Origin: Anaerolineaceae bacterium | GTDB lineage: Bacteria; Chloroflexota; Anaerolineae; Aggregatilineales; Phototrophicaceae | Assembly (NCBI GenBank): GCA_028818375.1 | Contig: JAPPOB010000007.1 | Coordinates: 102,490-166,489, forward strand | DNA: 64,000 nucleotides | Direction of reading: 5' to 3' | In this document: positions 26,295-35,547 of the stretch, piece after piece | Layout: every line of letters starts with the position of its first letter | Numbering within the stretch: position 1 is the first letter of the stretch | Position numbers and translations under genes: made by a program | Notes under the pieces: model-generated | Databases searched by the model: none | Told to the model about the DNA's origin: nothing | What the model saw: only the letters and a program-made list of their open reading frames with translations

Positions 26295-26371
26295 CGCACC
26301 GGGTCTGTTGGCGACAACAATTGATGCAATTGGAGAAAGGTTAATCTCCGGTCTGAAACAACGCTTTGCGC

Positions 26372-26377
26372 TATACT
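26372..26377 (+). promoter_or_regulatory. -10 box for the thioredoxin-like lipoprotein
   Basis: TATACT 54 bases before the lipoprotein ATG, within GCGCTATACTGAC. No good -35 hexamer at 17 bases. The longer leader distinguishes it from the Uma2 geometry. Confidence 0.4.
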
Positions 26378-26431
26378 GACAGAGTAGCCAGGTAGCGCAG
26401 GCGAAGCGAAAGGGACGGGTGCGAAATCGAC

Positions 26432-26842
26432 ATGAGACGACTTACAGGGACGCTGGCGCTGTTGATTTTCGGCTTGCTGACGGCCGCCTGCAACATGAGC
26501 ATCCAGGAGATCGTGGATGCCAGGCGGGGTTCGTCGGAGTCGGAAAACATCATGGTCGCCGCGCCACAGGCACAGTTCATCTATTCCCACGCAGTGTGGT
26601 GACCGACCTGTCGAGCGAATACGCCTGTCGTGAACAGGCTCAGGGCAAACTACGACGGTCGGGTCGAGTTCTTTGAACTGGACGTTGACAACCCGGACTC
26701 CAAAGCCATGCGTGACCGCTACGGTATGCGAGCACAGGCCATTTACGTTCTGGCTGATGCCCATGGCGGGGAGTTGAACAGATGGTTCGGTCTCCTGCCT
26801 GAAGCGGACTTGATAGCCGCCTTGGACGGCGTCCTGGGTTAA
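26432..26842 (+). CDS. Thioredoxin-like lipoprotein with in-frame TGA: candidate selenoprotein
   Basis: One reading frame of 136 codons is interrupted only by TGA at 26600-26602 (codon 57). The N-terminus is a lipoprotein signal with lipobox LTAAC (Cys20). After a linker, the frame reads AVW-TGA-PTCRANTPVVNRLR, i.e. the Trp-Cys-x-x-Cys thioredoxin active site with the first Cys codon replaced by TGA (U57-P-T-C60). The rest is normal thioredoxin fold: VEFFELDVDNPDSKAMRDRYG, then YVLADAHGGELNRWFG. The position where the cis-Pro should be reads Gln-Ala (RAQAIYV), which is unusual. A hairpin follows the TGA. Selenocysteine is the best reading; a nonsense mutation of a Cys codon in a decaying gene is the alternative. 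Function would be extracytoplasmic thiol redox. 17 bases precede the GH127 start. Confidence 0.55.
26603..26662 (+). promoter_or_regulatory. Candidate bacterial SECIS hairpin
   Basis: Directly after the TGA, CCGACC-T-GTCG (26603-26613) can pair with CGAC-GGTCGG (26653-26662): ten pairs with one bulged T. Inside, GCCTGT (26623-26628) pairs with ACAGGC (26634-26639), closing a five-base loop CGTGA. The loop begins 26 bases after the TGA and has G as its second base. These properties fall in the range described for bacterial SECIS elements (loop 16-37 bases downstream, G among the first two loop bases). GC-rich coding sequence also folds by chance, so support is moderate. Confidence 0.5.
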
Positions 26843-26859
26843 CGGCGCGGAGACAATCC

Positions 26860-28752
26860 ATGAGGGACTATCCACACCGTCCGCTGCCATTCAGCGAGGT
26901 GGCGTTGACGGACGGGTTTTGGCGGGCGCGGCAGGAGACCAACCGCCGCGTTACCCTGCGCGTCAATCTGGACAAGTGCGCCGAAACCGGCCGCATCGAC
27001 AACTTCCGCAAGGCCGCCGGCGAACTGCCCGGCGCCCATGAAGGCATTCAATTCAATGACTCCGACGTCTTCAAGGTGATCGAAGGCGTAGCGCTCGACC
27101 TGCAACTGCGGCCAGATCCGGCGCTGCAGGCGGAAGTCGAGACCATCATCAGCCACGTCGCCGCCGCCCAGGAACCCGATGGCTACCTGTATACGGCGCG
27201 CACGATCGATCCCGCACACCCGCACGAGCACGCCGGGTTGGAACGCTGGTCCTGGCTGGCCGTCAACCACGAACTCTACAATCTGGGGCACATGTACGAA
27301 GCGGCAGTCGCCTGGACCGGGGCCACCGGCAGCGAAAGCCTGCTGGATGTTGCGCGCCGCAATTTCGAACTCATCGACGCCACCTTCGGCCCCGACGCCC
27401 TGCGCGAGGTGCCCGGACACCAGGAGATCGAACTCGGCCTCGTCAAGCTTTTTCGCCTCACCGGCGAGCAGCGTTTCCTGGACCAGGCGCGCTTCTTCCT
27501 CGACGAGCGCGGCCACGCCAACGGTCGGGAGTTGCAGACGAACTACGGCATCCCTGGCTACATGCAGGACCATCTGCCGCTGCGCGAGCAGCGCGAGGCC
27601 GTTGGGCACGCCGTGCGCGCCACCTACATGTATGCCGCCATGACCGACCTCGCCGCGCTCGACGGCGACGAGGAAATGGCCGAAGCCAGCCGCGCCCTGT
27701 GGCGCAACGTCAGCGGCCGCAAACTGGCGCTCACCGGCGGCATCGGCGCCCGACACCACGGCGAGGCTTTCGGCGACGACTACGAACTGCCCAACCAGAG
27801 CGCCTACAACGAGACCTGCGCCGCCATCGGCAACATTTTCTGGAACCAGCGCCTCTTCCAGCTGGACGGTGACGCGCGCTACCTTGACGTACTGGAGCGA
27901 ACGCTCTACAACGGCTTTCTTGCCGGCATCGACCTCGCCGGCGACCGCTTCTTCTACGTCAATCCCCTCGCCGCCGACGGCGTCACAGACTTCAACCGCG
28001 ATGATTCGCTTGAGCGTCAGCCATGGTTCAGTTGCTCCTGTTGCCCCACCAACGTGATTCGCCTGCTGCCCACCCTGGGCGGCATGGTTTACGCGCAGCG
28101 CGACGATCAACTCTACGTGAACCTCTTCATCAGCAACGCCGCCCGCGCCACCATCGCCGGCGTCCCGCTGGACCTGCAACTGGATACCTCCTGGCCCTGG
28201 GCCGGTAACCTGCGGTTGCGCCTGAATCCGGAGCGACCCCTGCGTTTCACCCTGAAACTGCGCGTGCCCGGGCCGCTGCTCGGCCAGCCGGTTCCCGGCG
28301 ACCTCTACCGCTATCTGGATGAGCGGCCGGCCTGCCTGCAGCTGCGCGTCAACGGCGCGGCGCAGGCCGCCGACGTGCAGGACGGCTACCTGTCGCTGAC
28401 GCGCGACTGGCAGCCCGGCGACGCGGTCGAATTGGACATTGAGTTGCCGGTCCGGCGGGTCGTGGCGCATCCAGAGGTCGCGGACCTGGCGGGCCGGGTC
28501 GCGCTGGAGCGCGGGCCGCTGGTCTACGCGGCGGAGGGCATCGACAACGATGGCCGGGCGCTGGACCTTGTGCTGCCGGACGATCTGGAGCTGCGGCCGG
28601 AGGCGCGGCCGGAACTGACCGGCGGCGTGACCCTGCTGCGCGGCGCCGGTTTCAGCGTCATCCCCTACTACGCCTGGGGCCACCGCGGCGTCGGCGAGAT
28701 GAACGTCTGGTTCGAGAGAGCCGCTGCGCAAAACGGACTGTTGACGCCTTGA
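26860..28752 (+). CDS. Glycoside hydrolase family 127 (beta-L-arabinofuranosidase-type)
   Basis: A 630-residue protein with the GH127 zinc-thiolate site: Glu318 and Cys320 in YNETCAA, Cys394-Cys395 in CSCCPTN. These correspond to the Glu, Cys, Cys-Cys ligands and nucleophile of HypBA1. N-terminal FSEVALTDGFW and GHQEIELGLVKL, and ALTGGIGARHHGEAFG are also typical. An (alpha/alpha)6 barrel and C-terminal beta-sandwich (about 420-620) are expected. It has no signal peptide, so it cleaves imported arabinofuranosyl oligosaccharides or related sugars. The stop overlaps the start of the deacetylase gene. Confidence 0.9.
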   Translation: MRDYPHRPLPFSEVALTDGFWRARQETNRRVTLRVNLDKCAETGRIDNFRKAAGELPGAHEGIQFNDSDVFKVIEGVALDLQLRPDPALQAEVETIISHVAAAQEPDGYLYTARTIDPAHPHEHAGLERWSWLAVNHELYNLGHMYEAAVAWTGATGSESLLDVARRNFELIDATFGPDALREVPGHQEIELGLVKLFRLTGEQRFLDQARFFLDERGHANGRELQTNYGIPGYMQDHLPLREQREAVGHAVRATYMYAAMTDLAALDGDEEMAEASRALWRNVSGRKLALTGGIGARHHGEAFGDDYELPNQSAYNETCAAIGNIFWNQRLFQLDGDARYLDVLERTLYNGFLAGIDLAGDRFFYVNPLAADGVTDFNRDDSLERQPWFSCSCCPTNVIRLLPTLGGMVYAQRDDQLYVNLFISNAARATIAGVPLDLQLDTSWPWAGNLRLRLNPERPLRFTLKLRVPGPLLGQPVPGDLYRYLDERPACLQLRVNGAAQAADVQDGYLSLTRDWQPGDAVELDIELPVRRVVAHPEVADLAGRVALERGPLVYAAEGIDNDGRALDLVLPDDLELRPEARPELTGGVTLLRGAGFSVIPYYAWGHRGVGEMNVWFERAAAQNGLLTP

Positions 28753-29546
28753 GGCGCGGGAGACTCTCAAGGCGCGAATGGCTGCGACTGGCTGCGACTG
28801 GGCCCCTCGCGCTGCCGGGCGCCGCCTTGACCGCGGGTCAGCCGATCCTGGCGCTGGATCCGGCGCACAGGGTTTCGCGCCCCAAGGTCGCCACCGGCGT
28901 CGCGATTCGTTACATCAACACCGGTTTGCGTCAGGTCACCCTGACCTTTGACGACATGTACAGCGAATACCACACGCTGCGCATCGCCCGCGCATGCGCC
29001 CGACGGGGCATTCGCGCCACTTTCTTCCCCACCGGAATCGCCGCCCAAAACACCCTGGAGCGCTCCGGCGACCCGGACCTCTACCGGCGCCTGCGCGACA
29101 TGGGCCACGAGTTCGGCACGCATCTCTACACACACCGGGTTCTGCGCGAACTGACTTACGACGAACTCGTCTGGCAGGAGATGAACCCCGCGCTGGACGT
29201 GTTGCGGCGCTCGCTGGGCGACGACTTCGTGCCGGTGGCGATGCGCCCGCCCTACGGCATCGTGACCGACGCGATGAAGGAACTGTCCCGGCAGTTCAAC
29301 CTGCCCATGGTGCTGTGGAATCTCGATTCGCGCGATACGCTCTGCGTCGCCAACCCATACAAGAGCGCCCTCGTCTGTTGCAGCGAGATGTTGGCAATCA
29401 TGCGGAAGGAGTTAACGCCCGGCAGCATCGTCCTGATGCACACCATCGCGCCTTCCTCGCTGGCCATTGATCCCATCGCCGATCTGCTGGCGCGCAGGAA
29501 CCTGAAGGCCGTGCCGCTCTCACAAATGTTGGGTTCATCCGCATGA
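28749..29546 (+). CDS. Exported polysaccharide deacetylase (NodB-type)
   Basis: A 265-residue protein, start TTG 28749 overlapping the GH127 stop. The N-terminus SRREWLRLAATGPLALPGAA is a twin-arginine (Tat) signal. The NodB motifs are TLTFDDMYSEYH (catalytic and metal Asp pair), GTHLYTHRVL (two His ligands), AMRPPYG, VLWNLDSRD and VLMHT. It removes acetyl groups from a polymer (peptidoglycan, chitin- or xylan-type) outside the membrane. Co-transcription with GH127 suggests joint plant-polymer use. The first codon is uncertain because no ATG precedes the signal. Confidence 0.85.
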   Translation: MRRGRLSRREWLRLAATGPLALPGAALTAGQPILALDPAHRVSRPKVATGVAIRYINTGLRQVTLTFDDMYSEYHTLRIARACARRGIRATFFPTGIAAQNTLERSGDPDLYRRLRDMGHEFGTHLYTHRVLRELTYDELVWQEMNPALDVLRRSLGDDFVPVAMRPPYGIVTDAMKELSRQFNLPMVLWNLDSRDTLCVANPYKSALVCCSEMLAIMRKELTPGSIVLMHTIAPSSLAIDPIADLLARRNLKAVPLSQMLGSSA

Positions 29547-29567
29547 AGCGCCGACGCATTTGACGGG

Positions 29568-30098
29568 CTAATCGGGAAAGAAGTCCCTGACCGCCGCGCG
29601 GAAGCCGGGCAGCGTCGCGCCGCCCTCGATAAGGTCGTCGCCGGCGAGCATCCGCGGCGCCGCGTCGGGCAGGTGTAGTTCCAGGGAACGCGCTTCCGGG
29701 TCCACCAGCCAGACCATGGGCGTTCCCGCGGCCAGATAGCGCGCGGCCTTGCGCCGCAACTCTTGCCAGGTGTTGCTGTCGCTGCGGATCTCCACAGCGA
29801 GACGCGGCGCCTCGCGCGGGATAGCGTCGGCATCCGCGCGCTGCAGGACCACATCCGGCCGGCTATGCCAGCCCCCCAGGTCATGCGCAACGTCCCCGGC
29901 CGACCAGTATCCGGGAAGCAGGCCCCTGTCCAGCCACTCATCCAGAAAGCGACCAATCCTGATCTGCAAGGCGCCATGAATCAGCTTCGGTGACATTTCG
30001 ACGACGGCTCCCGTGGAGTCGAAGGAGAAGTAGCGGTCGGGGCAGCGCTCAACCAGCGCGATGAATTCGTCCATGCTCATGCGGGTGGCGACGGCCAT
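29568..30098 (-). CDS. Uma2-family putative nuclease (copy 3, type A)
   Basis: 176 residues, ATG 30096-30098, AGGAGG upstream. N-terminus [32 protein letters not shown]. Core [47 protein letters not shown]. The stop is 21 bases from the stop of the convergent deacetylase gene. TACACT at 30127-30132 (minus) is 28 bases upstream. First of four head-to-tail Uma2 genes; it pairs by similarity with the copy at 30759. Confidence 0.85.
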   Translation of the reverse strand: MAVATRMSMDEFIALVERCPDRYFSFDSTGAVVEMSPKLIHGALQIRIGRFLDEWLDRGLLPGYWSAGDVAHDLGGWHSRPDVVLQRADADAIPREAPRLAVEIRSDSNTWQELRRKAARYLAAGTPMVWLVDPEARSLELHLPDAAPRMLAGDDLIEGGATLPGFRAAVRDFFPD

Positions 30099-30126
30099 GC
30101 TGGCCTCCTGCGACTTGCTGATGACA

Positions 30127-30132
30127 AGTGTA
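30127..30132 (-). promoter_or_regulatory. -10 box of Uma2 copy 3
   Basis: TACACT within a conserved leader (CAAGTGTAGCACG on the plus strand) shared with copies 4, 5 and 6. Confidence 0.55.
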
Positions 30133-30162
30133 GCACGGTGCTGGACTCGCCAGGCGGGGGGA

Positions 30163-30693
30163 CTACTCGGGGAACAGTTTGCTCACAGTGACGCGGAAGC
30201 CGGGCAGCGTCGCGCCGCCCTCGATTACGTCGTCGCCGGAGAGCATCTGCGGAGCCGCGTCGGATAGATGCAGTTCAAGTGTCTGCCGGCGGGGATCGAC
30301 CAGCCAGACCATCGCCGAGCCGTATTCCAGATAGCGCGCGGCCTTGGCCCGCATCTCGCGCCAGGTGTTGCTCTGGCTGCGTACCTCGACGGCGAGCAGA
30401 GGTGCTGCCAGTGGATAGTCCTCGGCCTCAGAACGCACAAGCGCCACATCCGGCTGACAGATCCATTCTTCCAGTCGATGCATGAGTTCGGCGCCAGCAT
30501 TGTAGTCTGGAAGCCCCGAGTTTCTCAGCCAAAGTTTCAACTGAAACAGGATTTCACTTTGTACAAAACTGTGAATCTTGTCTGGTGACATCTCGACAGG
30601 GGCCCCCGTGGAATCCGGTTTGAACTTGCGGTCGGGGTATTCCCCTTCCAACGCGATGTAGTCTTCGATGCTGTAGCGCGTTCTCACGGCCAC
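30163..30693 (-). CDS. Uma2-family putative nuclease (copy 4, type B)
   Basis: 176 residues, GTG start 30691-30693 with AGGAGG five bases upstream. The frame is open further upstream, but the GTG matches the sister gene at 31885. N-terminus [21 protein letters not shown]. It has [22 protein letters not shown] and [21 protein letters not shown]. The -10 box TACACT is at 30722-30727. A CTGACC hexamer 16 bases further upstream is a fair -35. Confidence 0.85.
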   Translation of the reverse strand: MAVRTRYSIEDYIALEGEYPDRKFKPDSTGAPVEMSPDKIHSFVQSEILFQLKLWLRNSGLPDYNAGAELMHRLEEWICQPDVALVRSEAEDYPLAAPLLAVEVRSQSNTWREMRAKAARYLEYGSAMVWLVDPRRQTLELHLSDAAPQMLSGDDVIEGGATLPGFRVTVSKLFPE

Positions 30694-30721
30694 GATGGCC
30701 TCCTGCGACTTGCTGAGTTCA

Positions 30722-30727
30722 AGTGTA
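30722..30727 (-). promoter_or_regulatory. -10 box of Uma2 copy 4
   Basis: TACACT, 28 bases from the GTG; CTGACC lies 16 bases further upstream as possible -35. Confidence 0.55.
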
Positions 30728-30758
30728 GCACGATGTTGGCTGCGGTCAGTGTTGTCGA

Positions 30759-31885
<1,127 letters not shown>

Positions 31886-31913
31886 GATGGCCTCCTGCGA
31901 TTTTCCGGCTTCA

Positions 31914-31919
31914 AGTGTA
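31914..31919 (-). promoter_or_regulatory. -10 box of Uma2 copy 6
   Basis: TACACT, 28 bases from the GTG. The region upstream is a dispersed repeat (31948-31983), so the promoter's -35 side may have been brought by that repeat. Confidence 0.55.
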
Positions 31920-31947
31920 GCACGATGCGGGTTACGGTCGCTCCCTG

Positions 31948-31983
31948 TCCCTGCGGGATGCTTCGGGCCGGGGCCCTCGCTAC
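31948..31983 (-). repeat. Dispersed repeat R3, copy 1
   Basis: Read on the minus strand it is GTAGCGAGGGC, a short spacer, then GCCCGAAGCATCCCGCAGGGA. The same element occurs at 32912-32947 and 33063-33098 on the plus strand, with a partial version near 52467. It contains an imperfect inverted repeat (AGGGC/GCCC). It overlaps the isomerase stop codon, suggesting insertion at the gene end. Confidence 0.75.
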
Positions 31984-32876
31984 AACCCGATGCCGGCGAG
32001 GTACTCGCGGTTGCGGCGCGCGCTCTCCTTCGGCGTGCCCAGACCGGGCAGCACGTCCTGCTCGACCACGATCCAGCCCTCGTAGCCGATCTCGTCCAGC
32101 ACCCGCAGCACCGCCGGAAAGTCGATGTCGCCCTGCCCCAGCTCCGGGAAGACGCCCTCGCCGACCGAGCGCGGCCCGTCCCAGCCCTGCTCGCGCGACT
32201 GTTGCGCGATCTGCGGGTCGTGGTCCTTGAAGTGCACGTACCAGACGCGCCCGGCGAAGCGGCGCAGGTCGGCCACAGGGTCGCCGCCGCCGAAGCGCCA
32301 GTGGCCAGTATCGAAGACGATGCCCAGCAGGTCGGGGTCGCTCAGTTCCAGCAGACGTTCGGTCTCGCCCGGCGTCTCGATCCAGGTGCCGATGTGCGTG
32401 TGCACCACTGTACGCAGGCCGGTCTCGCCGCGCACCTGACGCGCGATCTCCTCCGCGCCGCGGGCGAAGGACTCGAACTGCGCGTCGCTCATGGCCATGT
32501 CGGGCGTGATGCGGCCGCTGTTGAGCGAGCGCATGGGGTCGCCGTAGGGGTTGTTGCCGAGCACGATGAAGCAGTCTTCCCCGCCGACCGCCGCCAGCAG
32601 CCGCGCCGTGCGTACGCAGGTCTCGATATCCTCATCCAGGCGCGCGGCGTCGTGCAGCCAGTTGTTGACCCAGGAGCCGAGCATGCGCAGTTGGCGCCGC
32701 TCCAGTTCCAGCGTCAACTGCGCCGGATCGGTGGGCATGAAGCCCCAGTCGCCGAGCTCGGTGCCGCCGTAGCCGGTCGCGGCGATTTCGTCCAGCACGC
32801 GCGCGTAATCGTAGCGCTCGCCCTCAATGTTCTCGATCACGCCCCAGGAACAGGGCGCGTTGGCCACCCGATTCAT
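31980..32876 (-). CDS. Sugar isomerase/epimerase, IolE-like TIM barrel
   Basis: A 298-residue xylose-isomerase-like TIM-barrel protein. Metal-binding positions are seen in [28 protein letters not shown] and IVVEQD. N-terminus APCSWGVIE with [11 protein letters not shown] is typical of inosose dehydratase IolE and relatives. The reaction is probably isomerisation or dehydration of a cyclitol or ketose; the exact substrate is unknown. No inositol operon surrounds it. The stop codon lies in a dispersed repeat. Confidence 0.8.
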   Translation of the reverse strand: MNRVANAPCSWGVIENIEGERYDYARVLDEIAATGYGGTELGDWGFMPTDPAQLTLELERRQLRMLGSWVNNWLHDAARLDEDIETCVRTARLLAAVGGEDCFIVLGNNPYGDPMRSLNSGRITPDMAMSDAQFESFARGAEEIARQVRGETGLRTVVHTHIGTWIETPGETERLLELSDPDLLGIVFDTGHWRFGGGDPVADLRRFAGRVWYVHFKDHDPQIAQQSREQGWDGPRSVGEGVFPELGQGDIDFPAVLRVLDEIGYEGWIVVEQDVLPGLGTPKESARRNREYLAGIGL

Positions 32877-32911
32877 GCTCTCACTCCCGCGTTGAAGTCA
32901 TCGCCCGCATT

Positions 32912-32947
32912 GTAGCGAGGGCGTAAGCCCGAAGCACCCCGCAGGGA
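32912..32947 (+). repeat. Dispersed repeat R3, copy 2
   Basis: GTAGCGAGGGCGTAAGCCCG continuing to CGCAGGGA; inverted-repeat core GGGC..GCCC. It occupies the 248-base gap (32877-33124) between isomerase and P-type ATPase together with R1, R2 and R3 copy 3. That gap has no gene. Confidence 0.75.
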
Positions 32948-32964
32948 CGATGTGCTGCGTCCAC

Positions 32965-32995
32965 GGGCGACATGGTATGTCGCCCGTACAACAAT
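32965..32995 (+). repeat. Dispersed repeat R1, copy 1
   Basis: A 31-base element starting GGGCGACATGGTATGTCGCC and ending CGTACAACAAT, with a GGGCGACAT/ATGTCGCCC inverted repeat. It recurs at 52507-52537 with one difference (C for T in the loop arm). Confidence 0.8.
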
Positions 32996-33016
32996 CCGAA
33001 ATCCCTCTACCCTGTA

Positions 33017-33038
33017 GGGGCGACTTATCAAGTCGCCC
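33017..33038 (+). repeat. Dispersed repeat R2, copy 1
   Basis: GGGGCGACTT-A-TCAAGTCGCCC, an imperfect palindrome (preceded by GTA), recurring 20 kb away at 52556-52578. It is transcribable as a stable hairpin. Confidence 0.7.
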
Positions 33039-33062
33039 GCCCCGTCGGCATGTCCCGAAGGG

Positions 33063-33098
33063 GTAGCGAGAGCGCCAGCTCGAAGCATCTTGCAGGGA
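33063..33098 (+). repeat. Dispersed repeat R3, copy 3
   Basis: GTAGCGAGAGCGCCAGCTCG continuing to TTGCAGGGA. The stem bases are changed on both arms (GAGC/GCTC instead of GGGC/GCCC), so pairing is kept by compensatory change. Confidence 0.7.
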
Positions 33099-33124
33099 TA
33101 ACGCGTCGCCAGTCTGACGGGAGT

Positions 33125-35497
33125 TTAGCGCCCAAACAGAAGCCACAGACGGTGCAACAACCCCCGCTGCCGCATGGCCAGACTCAGCAGCGCGATCGTC
33201 AGCAGCAGGATCGACGTGATCAGCGCGATGATGCCCGCGTCCGGCCGCACGAACTCGAAGAGCTCCGGCTGCGCGTAGAAGCCCAGGATCACCAGCAGCG
33301 TGAAGGCCAGGCCGATGGTGGTCGCCGCGCGCTGCTGCCAGAGCGTGCGCGGGCGCGCGAAGTCGATGCCGAAGGTGTTCCAGAAGATGAGGATGCCGAA
33401 GAAGGTGGCGAAAATGGACAGCGCGCTGCGCGCCGCCGCCGCGTCGCGGCCCGTGGCGAAGTACGTCGCCGTGTAGAGCAGGGCCATCATCACCGAGCCG
33501 ATGAAGGCACCGCTGACCACGTAGTCGAAGACGTCGTCGCGGAAGTTGGCCATGAAGGCCGGCCGCAACCACTTGATCGCCACCAGGGTCGCGATGACGT
33601 TGACCGTGCCGAAGGTCACCCAGTTGATCTGCACCGGCGTGATGGCGAAGGGCAGCGCCATGAAGCCCACGAAGACGAAGAGCAGCACGTTGTAGAAGGT
33701 CTTGGTCAGGAACATGCGCACCGTGCCGTAAATCGTCTGGGTGATCTCGCGGCCCTCGGCGAAGGCTCGCGGCAGGGTCGACATGGCGTTGTTGAGCAGC
33801 AAAATGTCGCCGATCTCGCGCGCGATGCGGGCGCCGTCGTTCATCACGATCGCCAGGTCGGCCTGCTTCAGCGCCGGTACGTCGTTGACGCCGTCGCCCA
33901 CCATGGCCACGTGAGCGCCTCCCGCCTGCAGGGCCTCCACCAGACGCCGTTTGGTCTCCGGCGCGACGCGCGCAAAGAGGCTGCCCCGCTGCGCCGCCCC
34001 CGCAAACGCAGCCTCGCCCATGTTCTCCAGCTGCGGCCCCGTCCAGGCGGGTTCGGACGCCATGCCCGCCGCGCCGGCGATGGCGCGCACGGTCTCCATG
34101 TGGTCGCCGGAGATGACTTTCAGCGCTACGTTCTGTTCGCGGAAGTTCTGCAGGGTCTCGGCGGCGTCCGGCCGCAGGCTGTCGCTGAGCGTGACCAGCG
34201 CCAGCGGCTCGGCGTCCTCAGGCAGCCGGCCGTCCTGCGGCGGGGTGAGGCTGCGCGCGAAGGTCAGCACGCGCAGGCCGCGCGCCGAGAGCCCCTGCGC
34301 CTGTTCGCGCAGCCCGGCTGCATCCTCCTCAAGCAGACGCTCGGGCGCGCCAAGGATCAGCGTCTCCTGCGGCAACACCACGGCGCCCCACTGCCGCGCC
34401 GAACTGAAGGGGATCTCGCGCAGCTTCTCCACGGCGGGCGGCGGCAGGGCCGCCAGAACGTGCCCGGCGACGGCCGCGGCGGTGCCGTTGTGGTGCGCCA
34501 GATTGGCAGTGTAGCGCCGCAGCTGGCGCACTACCTCCTCCGGCGTCGCGCCATTGAGCGGCAGGATGTCGGCCACGACCAGCCGGTTTTCGGTGAGCGT
34601 GCCGGTCTTGTCGAAGCAGAGCACCGTGGCGTTGGCCAGGGACTCGACGGCGTTGACGCGGCGCACCAGGGTCTGGTGGCGGGCAATGCTCAGGGCGCCG
34701 ATGGTGAGCGAGATCATGATCACCAGCAGCAGACCGTAGGGCACCAGGCTGGTGATGAAGACCACGCTCTCCTTGACGCGTTCCAGCAGGTCCAGCCCGG
34801 CCAGGGTGCCGGCCAGCCAGAGCATGGGGGCCAGCACCAGCATCAGCAGGATGGCGACGTCGACGATGGCCATCACCTTGCGCTGTGTGGGCGTCAGGGG
34901 GTGCTTCCAGGCCCGCGCCGACTGCGCGATGCGGTTGATCATGCTGTCCGCGCCGACGGCCGTGGCCACCATCAGACCCGTCCCGGCAACGCACCAGGAG
35001 CCAGAGTAGACGGCATCGTCGACCTCCTTGAGCACGGAATCGGATTCGCCGCTCAGTTGCGATTCGTCGAGCTCCAGCGCGTCACTGGCCAGCACGCGCC
35101 CGTCGACCACCAGGCGCTCGCCCGGCTGCAGCGGCAGGACGTCGTCGATCACCAGATCGCGGATGCCGACTTCGCTCAGCGCCCCGTCGCGCCAGACGCG
35201 TACCTTGTGTTCCGATAGCGCCACCAGACGGTCAAGGCGGCGCTTGGCGATCATCTCCTGGGCCGTGCCCAGCACGGCGTTGCTGACCACGCTGAAGCCC
35301 GCGAAAAGGGCCACCATGTACTCACGGAAGTGGACGATGGCGCCCAGCAGCGGGAAGAGCACAAGGTTGAAGATGTTGAAGAGGTTGTCGCGCAGGATGT
35401 CGAGGTAACTGCGGCCGACGCGCGGCTGCCAGGCGTTGTCCTCGCCGCGCGCTACCCGTGCGGCGACTTCTGTGCTGGACAGGCCCCTGGTTGACAC
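33125..35497 (-). CDS. P-type cation-transporting ATPase (CtpE-like)
   Basis: A 790-residue P-type ATPase, start GTG 35495-35497. The actuator loop is LDESQLSGES, the phosphorylation site CFDKTGTLTEN, and the hinge MVGDGVNDVPALKQADLAI. Membrane helix 4 reads SLVPYGLLLVI, where many Ca2+ pumps have a PEGL motif. It has no N-terminal heavy-metal domain, so it is not a Cu/Zn exporter type. The N-terminal half resembles the mycobacterial Ca2+-transporter CtpE subfamily. Substrate (Ca2+ or other cation) is inferred. Large antisense open frames exist across it but are shadows of its codon bias. Confidence 0.88.
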   Translation of the reverse strand: MSTRGLSSTEVAARVARGEDNAWQPRVGRSYLDILRDNLFNIFNLVLFPLLGAIVHFREYMVALFAGFSVVSNAVLGTAQEMIAKRRLDRLVALSEHKVRVWRDGALSEVGIRDLVIDDVLPLQPGERLVVDGRVLASDALELDESQLSGESDSVLKEVDDAVYSGSWCVAGTGLMVATAVGADSMINRIAQSARAWKHPLTPTQRKVMAIVDVAILLMLVLAPMLWLAGTLAGLDLLERVKESVVFITSLVPYGLLLVIMISLTIGALSIARHQTLVRRVNAVESLANATVLCFDKTGTLTENRLVVADILPLNGATPEEVVRQLRRYTANLAHHNGTAAAVAGHVLAALPPPAVEKLREIPFSSARQWGAVVLPQETLILGAPERLLEEDAAGLREQAQGLSARGLRVLTFARSLTPPQDGRLPEDAEPLALVTLSDSLRPDAAETLQNFREQNVALKVISGDHMETVRAIAGAAGMASEPAWTGPQLENMGEAAFAGAAQRGSLFARVAPETKRRLVEALQAGGAHVAMVGDGVNDVPALKQADLAIVMNDGARIAREIGDILLLNNAMSTLPRAFAEGREITQTIYGTVRMFLTKTFYNVLLFVFVGFMALPFAITPVQINWVTFGTVNVIATLVAIKWLRPAFMANFRDDVFDYVVSGAFIGSVMMALLYTATYFATGRDAAAARSALSIFATFFGILIFWNTFGIDFARPRTLWQQRAATTIGLAFTLLVILGFYAQPELFEFVRPDAGIIALITSILLLTIALLSLAMRQRGLLHRLWLLFGR

Positions 35498-35547
35498 GGC
35501 CGCAGGCTCCCGCGCTCTGGCGTGAATTCGAGTTTACCACAGGCGAC

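Noticed and set aside
26630..26842. Separate 70-residue gene starting at GTG 26630
   Set aside because: The start falls inside the thioredoxin fold after its active site, and the same frame continues upstream to the lipoprotein signal with only the TGA between.
32972..35218. Plus-strand open frame of about 750 codons opposite the P-type ATPase
   Set aside because: Shadow frame; composition is low-complexity Gln/Arg/His-rich and begins inside dispersed repeats.
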